From: Magnetospirillum sulfuroxidans
Lineage (GTDB): Bacteria; Pseudomonadota; Alphaproteobacteria; Rhodospirillales; Magnetospirillaceae
NCBI RefSeq assembly: GCF_018224925.1
Contig: NZ_JAGTUF010000006.1
Span: 62,001 to 126,000 of the forward strand
DNA: 64,000 nucleotides
Direction of reading: 5' to 3'
In this document: in pieces, positions 1 to 6,686 of the stretch
Position numbering within the stretch: the first letter of the stretch is position 1
Layout of the letters: every line of letters begins with the position of its first letter
The notes under the pieces: generated by a model
The model's database searches: none
Seen by the model: only the letters and a program-made list of their open reading frames with translations
Told to the model about the DNA's origin: nothing
Translations under genes and position numbers: made by a program

Positions 1-2
1 GC

Positions 3-449
3 GCCAGCCTGGGGCAATTGCTGGTCTATATCGACGATTCGGTTCCCAGCGAAAACGGGAAGGGACCGACCATTCCGCTGATCGGTTCGGCCCAAGCCGG
101 CGATCGCGGATATTTCGACGATGCCGGCTATCCGTGCGGCGGCGGCTGGGATGAAATCCCGTTTCCCGAAGTCGGCGACAACAATGCCTATGCCCTGGAA
201 GTCTCGGGCGACAGCATGGAGCCGCTGTATCGCGACGGCGACATCGTGATCGTTTCCCCCGCCGCCTCGGTGCGGCGCGGGGATCGTGTCGTGGTCAAGA
301 CCATCGAGGGCGAAGTGATGGTCAAGCAATTGATCCGCCAGACCGCCAAGCGCATCGAGCTGGCCTCGCTCAACCCCGCCCATTCCGGTCGTTCATTCGC
401 GACGGAAGAGGTTTCGTGGCTGGCGCGCATCTTGTGGGCGAGCCAATAA
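3..449 (+). CDS. S24-peptidase transcriptional regulator, C-terminal part (5' end outside window)
   Basis: The frame is open from the window edge, so the N-terminus, presumably a helix-turn-helix domain, is missing. What remains is a LexA/CI-type S24 self-cleaving domain: a candidate Ala-Gly cleavage site in GSAQAGDRG, the nucleophile Ser in SGDSMEPL followed by DGDIVIV, and the general-base Lys in VVVKTIEG. Known members are repressors inactivated by autocleavage on RecA filaments. Whether this is LexA itself or a phage-type/stress regulator cannot be decided without the DNA-binding half. It is followed after 39 nt by a small gene on the same strand. Confidence 0.85.
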   Translation, partial: ASLGQLLVYIDDSVPSENGKGPTIPLIGSAQAGDRGYFDDAGYPCGGGWDEIPFPEVGDNNAYALEVSGDSMEPLYRDGDIVIVSPAASVRRGDRVVVKTIEGEVMVKQLIRQTAKRIELASLNPAHSGRSFATEEVSWLARILWASQ

Positions 450-488
450 GGCCTTGCGCATTTGTTCGCTTTATGTTCTAAATCGAGC

Positions 489-770
489 ATGCGTTTCATC
501 TTGCTTCATTCGGCCGTGCCCGGTGACGAGCGCCGTTATGACGGCCCCATTCCCCGCCGCGATCCGCCGCCAATGGCGGGGGCGTCCGCTGTGTTGGAGC
601 GGTTGGCGGCGGAAAGCCGTGCGCAGACGGCGCGGCGGCGACAGCGGATCAACGCCGTGCAGGTGTTGGAAGATGGCGCCTTGTCTCAGCGCAGTCGATC
701 CTTGAACGATTACCGGCGTCAGGCCATGGCGGTGCGCAATGCCGGAAAAATCAATGGCGCGCCGGCCTAA
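489..770 (+). CDS. Small hypothetical protein (93 aa)
   Basis: Short basic protein starting MRFILLHSAVPG. I chose the ATG at 489 because the upstream ATG at 462 gives a Cys/Ser-rich leader with no ribosome site. The middle is rich in Arg and Gln with a likely helix (VLERLAAESRAQTARRRQR). It follows the S24 regulator on the same strand and ends by overlapping the convergent membrane-protein gene by 4 nt. No family recognised. Confidence 0.45.
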   Translation: MRFILLHSAVPGDERRYDGPIPRRDPPPMAGASAVLERLAAESRAQTARRRQRINAVQVLEDGALSQRSRSLNDYRRQAMAVRNAGKINGAPA

Positions 771-1105
771 GCGCAGAAGCGTTTGGCCAGAATTTCCGCC
801 ACCGCCGCCGCTCCCAATCCCAAGCTAAGGTGGAGCGCTTGCAAGATTGCGCGCATTTCGGCATGACCGAGTTGGGCCATGCCGACGACCGGGATCACAA
901 GTCCCAGCGCGATGGCCGCCCACGCAAGCCAGCCGGCGCGGCGACGGCCAAGGATGGCCAGGCCGCACAGGGCGAGAACCAGCGCGGCGCCGCAGGCCAT
1001 GTGGACATGCAGGGGCAGGCCGACGCCAAGCCAATGCATGAGCCCCAACACCAGGGCGGCCCCGGCGGCGGTCCGGGCGACGATGAGCAGAGCTTGCTTT
1101 TTCAT
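767..1105 (-). CDS. Small integral membrane protein (112 aa), partner of ECF sigma factor
   Basis: Starts MKKQALLIVARTAAG and has about four hydrophobic segments (near residues 8-25, 34-52, 57-77 and 85-105). The ATG overlaps the stop of the upstream ECF sigma gene (ATGA), so the two are translationally coupled. Histidines in the first loops (MHWLG, LHVHMA) could bind metal or haem, but this is a guess. It is the last gene of a three-gene minus-strand set. It has no recognisable anti-sigma domain, although a membrane-bound sigma-binding role would fit the position. Confidence 0.7.
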   Translation of the reverse strand: MKKQALLIVARTAAGAALVLGLMHWLGVGLPLHVHMACGAALVLALCGLAILGRRRAGWLAWAAIALGLVIPVVGMAQLGHAEMRAILQALHLSLGLGAAAVAEILAKRFCA

Positions 1106-1632
1106 GGCGTCTTTCCTTCCTGGTTGGGATCGGCCAGCAGCCGTTTCAAGGTTTTTTCCGCTCGGTTCTTGCGTGACAGCAAGGTGCCGATGGGCTGGCC
1201 CCATTGTTCGGCCAGTTCGCGAAAGGTGTAGCCTTCGACCTCGACGGCGACCCAGACCTCGCGCTCGGCCAAAGAGAGCTGGGCGAGTGCCGCTTCCAGC
1301 AGGTCGCGCCATTGCTGGTGTTGGGCGTTCTGGTCGGGGCCGGGCGCTCGGTCCTCTTGGTCGGGCGACAATTCCTCGGTGCGGCGGTGGCGTCGCAGCA
1401 GGTCGGTCAGGCTGTTGCCCACCGCGCGGAACAGATAGGCGGTCAGGTTTTCCACCTCGGCCAGCAGATCGGCTCGTTCCAACAAGCGGAGCACCGCGTC
1501 CGAGACGACGTCTTCGGCATCCAATTCGGAAAATCGTCCCAAGCGGGCACGGACCAGCCGCGTTATCTTGTCGCGTTCACGCGTTATCGTCGCGGTCAGG
1601 CGTTGCCGTCCGCCGTTGTGATCGGGGGGCAT
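1102..1632 (-). CDS. ECF-family RNA polymerase sigma factor (176 aa)
   Basis: Region 2 is seen as ITRLVRARLGRFSELDAEDVVSDAVLRLLE, followed by NLTAYLFRAVGNSLTDLLRRHRR. Region 4 has LAQLSLAEREVWVAVEVEGYTFRELAEQWGQPIGTLLSRKNRAEKTLKRLL, a helix-turn-helix that binds the -35 element. I start at the ATG giving MPPDHNGG; a longer frame upstream overlaps the preceding gene and is Pro-rich and unlikely. It is flanked by two small membrane proteins on the same strand, one of which may be its regulator. The stimulus is unknown. Confidence 0.9.
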   Translation of the reverse strand: MPPDHNGGRQRLTATITRERDKITRLVRARLGRFSELDAEDVVSDAVLRLLERADLLAEVENLTAYLFRAVGNSLTDLLRRHRRTEELSPDQEDRAPGPDQNAQHQQWRDLLEAALAQLSLAEREVWVAVEVEGYTFRELAEQWGQPIGTLLSRKNRAEKTLKRLLADPNQEGKTP

Positions 1633-1633
1633 G

Positions 1634-2020
1634 TCAATGGTGACCGCACCCGCGACCGCTTTCGCCCGTCTGTTTGTCGGCATAGGCCTGAAAGGCGCTG
1701 GCGCCTTCGGCATCCCACCAGGCCGAATACAAGGCGGCGTTGGCGCCATGGCGGTGGCCGAATGTGCGGGAAAAGCGGCGATGATGCCCATGCCGGCCAG
1801 GGGTGAAGCGCCCGGTCAGGACCCGGACCAGCACCAAGATGGCGACGGCGTGCCAGAAATTCAACGGCGGCAGGCCGAACAGATCGGGGATCACCGCGTT
1901 CCAGGCCAGCATGACGACAGCGCCGAAGACGATGGCGAAGACCAGGGCGGCGGCCAGTCCCAGCAGGACGTGGCGGATCATTCGAAGGGGAGTGCGGGAA
2001 AACATTGGCGGCGCCTTCAT
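1634..2020 (-). CDS. Small membrane protein upstream of ECF sigma factor (128 aa)
   Basis: Starts MKAPPMFSRTPLRM. Two transmembrane segments (about residues 15-38 and 45-63, around NFWHAVAILVLVRVLTG) are followed by a His/Arg-rich tail (GRHGHHRRFSRTFGHRHG) and an acidic amphipathic end. It ends 1 nt before the sigma-factor start. The His-rich tail suggests metal contact. Two-transmembrane proteins of this kind next to ECF genes are candidate sensors or anti-sigma factors, but no anti-sigma motif is seen. Confidence 0.65.
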   Translation of the reverse strand: MKAPPMFSRTPLRMIRHVLLGLAAALVFAIVFGAVVMLAWNAVIPDLFGLPPLNFWHAVAILVLVRVLTGRFTPGRHGHHRRFSRTFGHRHGANAALYSAWWDAEGASAFQAYADKQTGESGRGCGHH

Positions 2021-2118
2021 GTCGGTTGCTTGGCAGGGCCGGGGGTTCCCGGTCATACCCTTGTGATCATGATGACGAGCGGGACGGGAATTTTATTGCA
2101 GCCGCCGTGGCGAAATTT

Positions 2119-2450
2119 TCATTCCACCGCCTCGTAACGGATTTCGATGATTTCCAGCGTCTCGATGCCGCCGGGAATGCGCAATTGCACGGTGTCGCCC
2201 TCATAGGCTTTCATCAGGGCGCGGGCGATGGGGGCGATCCAGGAAATGCGCCCCTTTTCCAGGTTGGCCTCGTCGATGCCGACGATGGTCACCGTCTTTT
2301 CCTCGTTGCGGGAATTGGCATAGGTGATGGTCGCGCCAAAGAAGACCTGTTCGGTATTGGTCTGGGTTGTGGGGTCGACGACGCGGGCGGCCTCGATGCG
2401 CTTGGTCAGGAAGCGTAGGCGGCGGTCGATCTCCCGCAGGCGCTTCTTGC
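2119..2450 (-). pseudogene. greB: greB 3' fragment (host copy split by the island)
   Basis: Encodes the last 109 residues of GreB from KKRLREIDRR to the end (IEIRYEAVE), including the whole C-terminal FKBP-like domain with the GreA/GreB signature around VTIVGIDEANLEKGRISW. The first 76 residues are 23.6 kb away at 26079-26305, on the same strand. Joining them restores a 185-aa GreB with no missing residue. This half lacks the N-terminal coiled-coil tip acidic residues that stimulate RNA cleavage by polymerase, so it cannot work alone. An open frame continues upstream into the island to an ATG, but that leader is not GreB. Confidence 0.93.
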
Positions 2451-2456
2451 TGGCCG

Positions 2457-2466
2457 TTTTAACCCC
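2457..2466 (+). repeat. Left terminal inverted repeat of island (TTTTAACCCC)
   Basis: Lies 6 nt inside the left greB junction and matches TTTTCACCCC read inward from the right end at 9 of 10 positions. Likely part of the recombinase binding arm; assigned by sequence only. Confidence 0.5.
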
Positions 2467-2627
2467 AAGAACATACTCATCATTTAAAATCAATGAGTTA
2501 AATGGGTGGCCATAATTCGGCGATATACTCGTTAGACGACATTTTAATTTTCGGGCGCGCGGGCGACTGCGAAGTGTAAGACGGCGCGGCCAGCGCCGGC
2601 TCACTTCGCTGGCGACCGCGCGCAACC

Positions 2628-2966
2628 TCACTGGCGATTCGCGAGCGCCTCGATTGTTTTTTGAGCGACTTCAAGATCGCTTTCAGACAGTGTCCGCAGC
2701 GTGAGGACCACCCTGTGCTCCCGAGCAACGCGGCCCACATCCCGACCCAAATCTTCGTCGGCAAAGAGCTCCGCCAACCGCAAGCCAAGAGCAGAACACA
2801 GCGCCTGAAGCGTCTCGATCGCAGGCATGGTCTTCCCGCGTTCGATATTCGAGATTGTCTCGGGGGTGCGATTGATCCGCTCGGCGAGCTGCTCCTGGCT
2901 CAGGCCAGCGCTTTCGCGCCCCGCTCGTACCTTTGCCCCTAAAACAGATTTCAGATCGGTTGCCAT
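2628..2966 (-). CDS. Xre-family helix-turn-helix regulator (112 aa)
   Basis: Residues 8-65 form an Xre/HTH_3 domain: VRAGRESAGLSQEQLAERINRTPETISNIERGKTMPAIETLQALCSALG, followed by a helical C-terminal tail (about residues 80-112) that may mediate dimerisation. It is divergent from two small genes starting at 3062, with a candidate operator between them. It is the leftmost intact island gene and probably represses itself and the divergent pair. Confidence 0.9.
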   Translation of the reverse strand: MATDLKSVLGAKVRAGRESAGLSQEQLAERINRTPETISNIERGKTMPAIETLQALCSALGLRLAELFADEDLGRDVGRVAREHRVVLTLRTLSESDLEVAQKTIEALANRQ

Positions 2967-3034
2967 GAACCGAAGTGTCTCTTCGACTCACGTGCTTGAC
3001 CATCGGGAGTCGTTTCGCCTAATGAAGGTTATGG

Positions 3035-3049
3035 CGAAATCTGATTTCG
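3035..3049 (+). promoter_or_regulatory. Inverted repeat, candidate Xre operator
   Basis: CGAAATC-T-GATTTCG has perfect 7-nt arms and lies 12 nt upstream of the start at 3062, between the Xre gene and the divergent pair. Position and symmetry fit an operator for the neighbouring repressor; no direct evidence. Confidence 0.45.
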
Positions 3050-3061
3050 GATTGCGGGGTT

Positions 3062-3319
3062 ATGAGGACAGAGCTAACGCTTGACGGCGACATCGCCGCA
3101 GAAATTGCCGATTTCGCATTGGAGAGGGTTGGGCGTCAGGTACCTGGCTTCGGCCCAGCCGACGTAATTGCGCACCTGTGTGGGGCGACCGCTGGGATCC
3201 TGCTCGGGAGTTTACCACCGGACCAAGCCATCAAATCAACTGAGGGATGGCGCCTCCTCCTCATTGAAGCCATCAAGCAGTTGGCCGCTCATCCGAATGC
3301 CGACCAAATGGAGGGATAG
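3062..3319 (+). CDS. Hypothetical protein (85 aa), first of a two-gene set
   Basis: Soluble, mostly helical small protein starting MRTELTLDGDIAAEIADFALERVG, with a mildly hydrophobic centre (DVIAHLCGATAGILLG). No family recognised. It ends 3 nt before the next gene's start codon, so the two are likely co-translated. Divergent from the Xre regulator, whose target it probably is. Confidence 0.55.
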   Translation: MRTELTLDGDIAAEIADFALERVGRQVPGFGPADVIAHLCGATAGILLGSLPPDQAIKSTEGWRLLLIEAIKQLAAHPNADQMEG

Positions 3320-3322
3320 GCT

Positions 3323-3838
3323 TTGCCACGTTCGCTTCTGCCTCCCGATCTCACTGGCGATGGGCGAATTGCATACCAGGGACATTGGATTTCGGAGCAC
3401 CGCGATACTGAGGTATCCGGAGATGGCGGGATTCGAAAGTTTCGCGAGATCTGGGTGAGGGATCTATGTGGCGAGGAGCGTCGATGGGAGATGCATGACC
3501 GGCGGTTTGGCGCGCTTGAAGGGTATTCGATTGGCATCCTCGCATACCAGCCCGATGATGGGGAGGGGCTTCTCCTAGGCGTGGTCAATTACCACACCGG
3601 CGAGGCGCGACTGCTTCCAAGCAGGCGTTCCGGCCTCGGGTGGAAGGTCTGGCTCGGCTATTTCGCCCTGTTGCTCTTGGTAGAGGGCGGGGATCCCTGG
3701 CGAATGTACGCCTGGCTTGGGGGCGTGGTCCTTTTGACGGGAGCAACCGTATATTCAGCTCTTGGCGATGTCCGGCTCGCGGAAAGGGACCGCCGACGGC
3801 TTGCATTCCTTAAGGAACTCGGATGGGCAGGGAACTGA
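3323..3838 (+). CDS. Hypothetical protein with two C-terminal membrane segments (171 aa)
   Basis: Starts with TTG (MPRSLLPPDL) three bases after the preceding stop. Residues 1-105 are a soluble beta-rich part rich in charged and Trp residues (IWVRDLCGEERRWEMHDRRFG). Two adjacent hydrophobic helices follow (WKVWLGYFALLLLVEG and MYAWLGGVVLLTGATVYSAL, about residues 110-147), then a basic tail. A soluble sensor joined to a membrane hairpin and paired with a tiny partner resembles the layout of some phage-defence or toxin pairs, but this is layout only. Confidence 0.55.
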   Translation: MPRSLLPPDLTGDGRIAYQGHWISEHRDTEVSGDGGIRKFREIWVRDLCGEERRWEMHDRRFGALEGYSIGILAYQPDDGEGLLLGVVNYHTGEARLLPSRRSGLGWKVWLGYFALLLLVEGGDPWRMYAWLGGVVLLTGATVYSALGDVRLAERDRRRLAFLKELGWAGN

Positions 3839-3930
3839 TAATTCAAATTGAGGCCATAACCAAGCCTGGGACTTATTCCCGTGATATTCTCGGCCTAGGT
3901 TCGGCCATCTCCACGAGGTTCATGCTGGCG

Positions 3931-4155
3931 CTATAACCGCCCGTCCTGGGCTTTTCCTAACTCATCACTGGCCCAGATGTTCGCCCACAGCATGGGCTGC
4001 TTCTCGGTACCCAAGTCCATTCGACGGACAGTCCCCCAGGGCATTTCCTGCCTCTGACGATCCAAATTCAGGCGCACATCAGTCTTGCCCCTTGGGTGCC
4101 ATTGCCGGCCAGGGATCATTGTCGTTGTTCGCTGCTGCTGGCATTGCTGCCTCAA
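3931..4155 (-). CDS. Doubtful small ORF (74 aa)
   Basis: The C-terminal half (RQEMPWGTVRRMDLGTEKQPMLWANIWASDELGKAQ) has a protein-like composition, but the N-terminal part is Gln/Arg-rich and overlaps the 3' end of another minus-strand ORF. No ribosome site is seen. It may be the decayed end of a gene. Confidence 0.2.
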   Translation of the reverse strand: MRQQCQQQRTTTMIPGRQWHPRGKTDVRLNLDRQRQEMPWGTVRRMDLGTEKQPMLWANIWASDELGKAQDGRL

Positions 4156-4315
4156 TTCGGTCTAACGCAGCCTCCAGTAGATGGGGCGCATTAAGCGACG
4201 AAGGCCTCAGGTGTGCAAGTTGTCCATCAGAATCGCGGCGAATGACGCAGGCGGCCACTCCAAACGGTGCGGTCCACCCCCGGCTCTCCAAGATACGCAT
4301 GTACATTCTTATCAT
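4079..4315 (-). CDS. Possible small hypothetical protein (78 aa)
   Basis: Internal start MIRMYMRILESRGWTAPFGVAACVIRRD gives a compact, ordinary-looking protein ending AAANNDNDPWPAMAPKGQD. Longer versions add an Arg/Cys-rich leader and are less likely. No family recognised; isolated on its strand. Confidence 0.3.
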   Translation of the reverse strand: MIRMYMRILESRGWTAPFGVAACVIRRDSDGQLAHLRPSSLNAPHLLEAALDRIEAAMPAAANNDNDPWPAMAPKGQD

Positions 4316-4390
4316 GCGAGCCTCCAGGTCCGATAAATAGGCGCGCTTGCATCTGCGTCGCAATATGCAAAGCACATTCAGTATCAGCAC

Positions 4391-4929
4391 GGTAGTCAGG
4401 CGACAGCACCAACGTCAACCGTTAAATATTCGATTGGTTTATGTGGGTAAATTTAAGTGCATTCAGCATTACACATTTAGATTGTGCCTAATATTATTTA
4501 TTGAGCACTGTAATTTTCAGAAACCACTCCGCTCTGAATGCCCCTGGTTCAAACATTATGGCGCCGGGTCAGTGGCCGAAAAATTTCAGCCGATAGTGTT
4601 TTCCCCGATACCCATTGTCCAAAGCGCCCCCCGGTCATCCCCACAGCGGAATGTTCAGGGGCGGCATTTTTCTCCGGCACATCCATTGATATGCTGAACA
4701 TGGTGGCGAACTGGTGGCTGAAAATTTCCGTGCTACGTGAAATTTTCCTCGCAAAAACGCTGATCATCTCAATAATTCGACCAAATTTTCATCGCTAGGC
4801 CAGTGAAAATATATGTGTTGATCCGCCTTTCTACCTTTCATAGGCTTCCACGTATGGGATCAACCGACATCACAGAAACGACGGGAGCAGGTGAGCCTGG
4901 CTTAGCGCGGAATGAGAGGGGAAGGGTCA
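4391..4929. other. AT-rich intergenic stretch upstream of the phosphotransferase operon
   Basis: No convincing gene. The sequence is markedly AT-richer than the rest of the window, especially 4425-4530 and 4740-4820, and must contain the promoter of the five-gene operon beginning at 4930. A purine-rich ribosome site (GGGGAAGGG) precedes the ATG at 4930. I could not fix a -35/-10 pair with confidence. Confidence 0.5.
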
Positions 4930-6621
4930 ATGGACATCGCGGAAACCGTCAAACTCATACACAACAATGACCCACGGAGCCTGCACGTGCTCCGCGACGC
5001 CTTGCTCCCCTTGCCTTATCAGCTTGCCGATGTGTTCGTCTGCCGCGATAGATCGTCGTTCGACATTCGCTGGTACCAAGTTAAAGACACCAAAGGGTCG
5101 ATTAAGCATTTCGGTCGCTTGCACAAGGATAGTCAATGCAATCGAATTACTCCGGGAACGCCACCCTGGACACTGATGTATCGCGAAGGTGTATTTGAAG
5201 TTCTCGATGTCTGGGACCGGAACCACATTCTAGGAGGCAGCGACGATTACCTGGCAAAGCAGGATAACGCGTATGCTTTGTTAGAGAGGGCCTATCCGGA
5301 AATATTCATGCGGGACCGGTTGCACCGGAGGCTAGTACACGGCCTGAAGGATCTGTCGCTGTTCCGTATCCGGCGGACTATTGAGGAGAGGGAGTACACT
5401 ATTTGTTTTCGTTTTTTTAATAGGATCGACGACACCAGGGGTGACGCGGCCAGGGATGAGGCGACCAGAGGTGAAGCGGCCGAAAAGACCATTGCCCCGG
5501 ACATTACCGAGCGCGCCCTCGCGCTTCAGGAAACAGTGCTGTCCTCCATTCCCCATTTTCTGTCCTGGCCGACATCGCAGGAGTTCTCCGGCCTAAAGGC
5601 GCGTTGCGGCTTCATCCAGCGGAACATCCGCTTTCTCAGCTACGTCGGCAACCCGAACTGCATCTGGCTGTCCGGACCGGACCCGCTCGAAAGGGAATTT
5701 TGGGCGCGAGCCATCCACAATCATATGGCCACGCGGGGTACCGATGCCCCAAGGGATCCAATAGTTTCGCCACCCGATCCCGTGCCGTTCTTCGGTGATC
5801 CTGGAAGTACCTACCTAAAGTTTTCTGGAAATGATCCCGAAATGTTGAGGGGGACGCACCTAGATCGCGCGCTGAGCGACCCCAAAATGGCCACCATCTA
5901 TGTTGACGATTTCGACCGCGCCCCCGCACCTGCGCTGCTGGCTCTGCTCGACGCCGCCGTTGGACAGCCCGTGCGGAAAATCGATGGTACGTTCATCGAT
6001 CCAAATCGACTGACCATTATTCTTGGGTCCGGACCGCAGGCGACGGTAACGCTCACACAGAATATCGACCAAGATCAGCATCTATATATTGCCAGTCGAA
6101 AATTCTATCTGCCCAAGTTTCAGGAGCGGAGCGAAGAAGGGGTTCTCGATGCCGTCGATAACGCCTTCACGTGGGCCAAGGCGAAGGTCGGCGTCACGGT
6201 GCCGGATCTTGCTCTCGACGATACGTGGCGGAAAGACCTGGCGCAGGCGCTGCTCTCTCGCGAAGCCCCTGCAGTCTCGATGCGGGATGTCGTGCGTCAG
6301 CTAATGGATGCTTTGAAGCACCTCCCATCCGACACGACGGTTTTGCGGCGTCCTAGGACGCCGATCCCACCAGGCCTTCCAAATCCGCGTTCAGAAGAGG
6401 AAATAATCTGGGACTTCATCCAACTCATGATGAAGCGATTTGAGGAAATAAAGGCGAACGGGAACGGCGCCGCATCAATTAGAGGCCCCATGTCAAAACA
6501 GGCCGACCTCGCTTCTGTTATGATCATGAAAGAGATGAGAAGACGTGGCGATAATGAAAAAATTATTTCTACTACACTTGGCGTCGATATTGTCACTGTT
6601 AGGACAAAACTTAATATGTAA
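4930..6621 (+). CDS. Degenerate sigma-54-activator-like AAA protein (563 aa)
   Basis: Residues about 1-165 are an unrecognised N-terminal domain. A charged repetitive linker (about 167-185) leads to a region with the plan of a sigma-54 activator AAA domain: CIWLSGPDPLEREFWARAIHNH aligns with the usual GESGTGKE..ARAIH, but Walker A is lost (no GxxxxGK; Lys is Arg). A Walker B-like IYVDDFDRAP follows, then a conserved-looking LLALLDAAVG...IDPNRLTIILGSG. The GAFTGA loop that contacts sigma-54 is absent. The C-terminus (KIISTTLGVDIVTVRTKLNM) resembles a Fis-type helix-turn-helix. It is first in an operon with the phosphotransferase genes, 65 nt before the next. Likely a non-ATPase sensor or DNA-binding regulator; the function is inferred. 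The ATG at 4930 is preferred over one at 4912 because of its ribosome site. Confidence 0.6.
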   Translation: MDIAETVKLIHNNDPRSLHVLRDALLPLPYQLADVFVCRDRSSFDIRWYQVKDTKGSIKHFGRLHKDSQCNRITPGTPPWTLMYREGVFEVLDVWDRNHILGGSDDYLAKQDNAYALLERAYPEIFMRDRLHRRLVHGLKDLSLFRIRRTIEEREYTICFRFFNRIDDTRGDAARDEATRGEAAEKTIAPDITERALALQETVLSSIPHFLSWPTSQEFSGLKARCGFIQRNIRFLSYVGNPNCIWLSGPDPLEREFWARAIHNHMATRGTDAPRDPIVSPPDPVPFFGDPGSTYLKFSGNDPEMLRGTHLDRALSDPKMATIYVDDFDRAPAPALLALLDAAVGQPVRKIDGTFIDPNRLTIILGSGPQATVTLTQNIDQDQHLYIASRKFYLPKFQERSEEGVLDAVDNAFTWAKAKVGVTVPDLALDDTWRKDLAQALLSREAPAVSMRDVVRQLMDALKHLPSDTTVLRRPRTPIPPGLPNPRSEEEIIWDFIQLMMKRFEEIKANGNGAASIRGPMSKQADLASVMIMKEMRRRGDNEKIISTTLGVDIVTVRTKLNM

Positions 6622-6686
6622 TATGGCGGACGAATTAAGTGTAGCGAAGCGCGGTTGAGCGCAGGAACGGAGGCTAAGAAATCACC

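Noticed and set aside
1634-1791. A longer N-terminus for the ECF sigma factor
   Set aside because: The extension is Pro/Ala-rich, overlaps the preceding gene and has no sigma-like features.
2119-2631. The greB 3' fragment as a chimeric gene starting at an ATG inside the island
   Set aside because: The added 61 residues resemble no GreB N-terminus and lack the coiled-coil tip; no ribosome site at that ATG.
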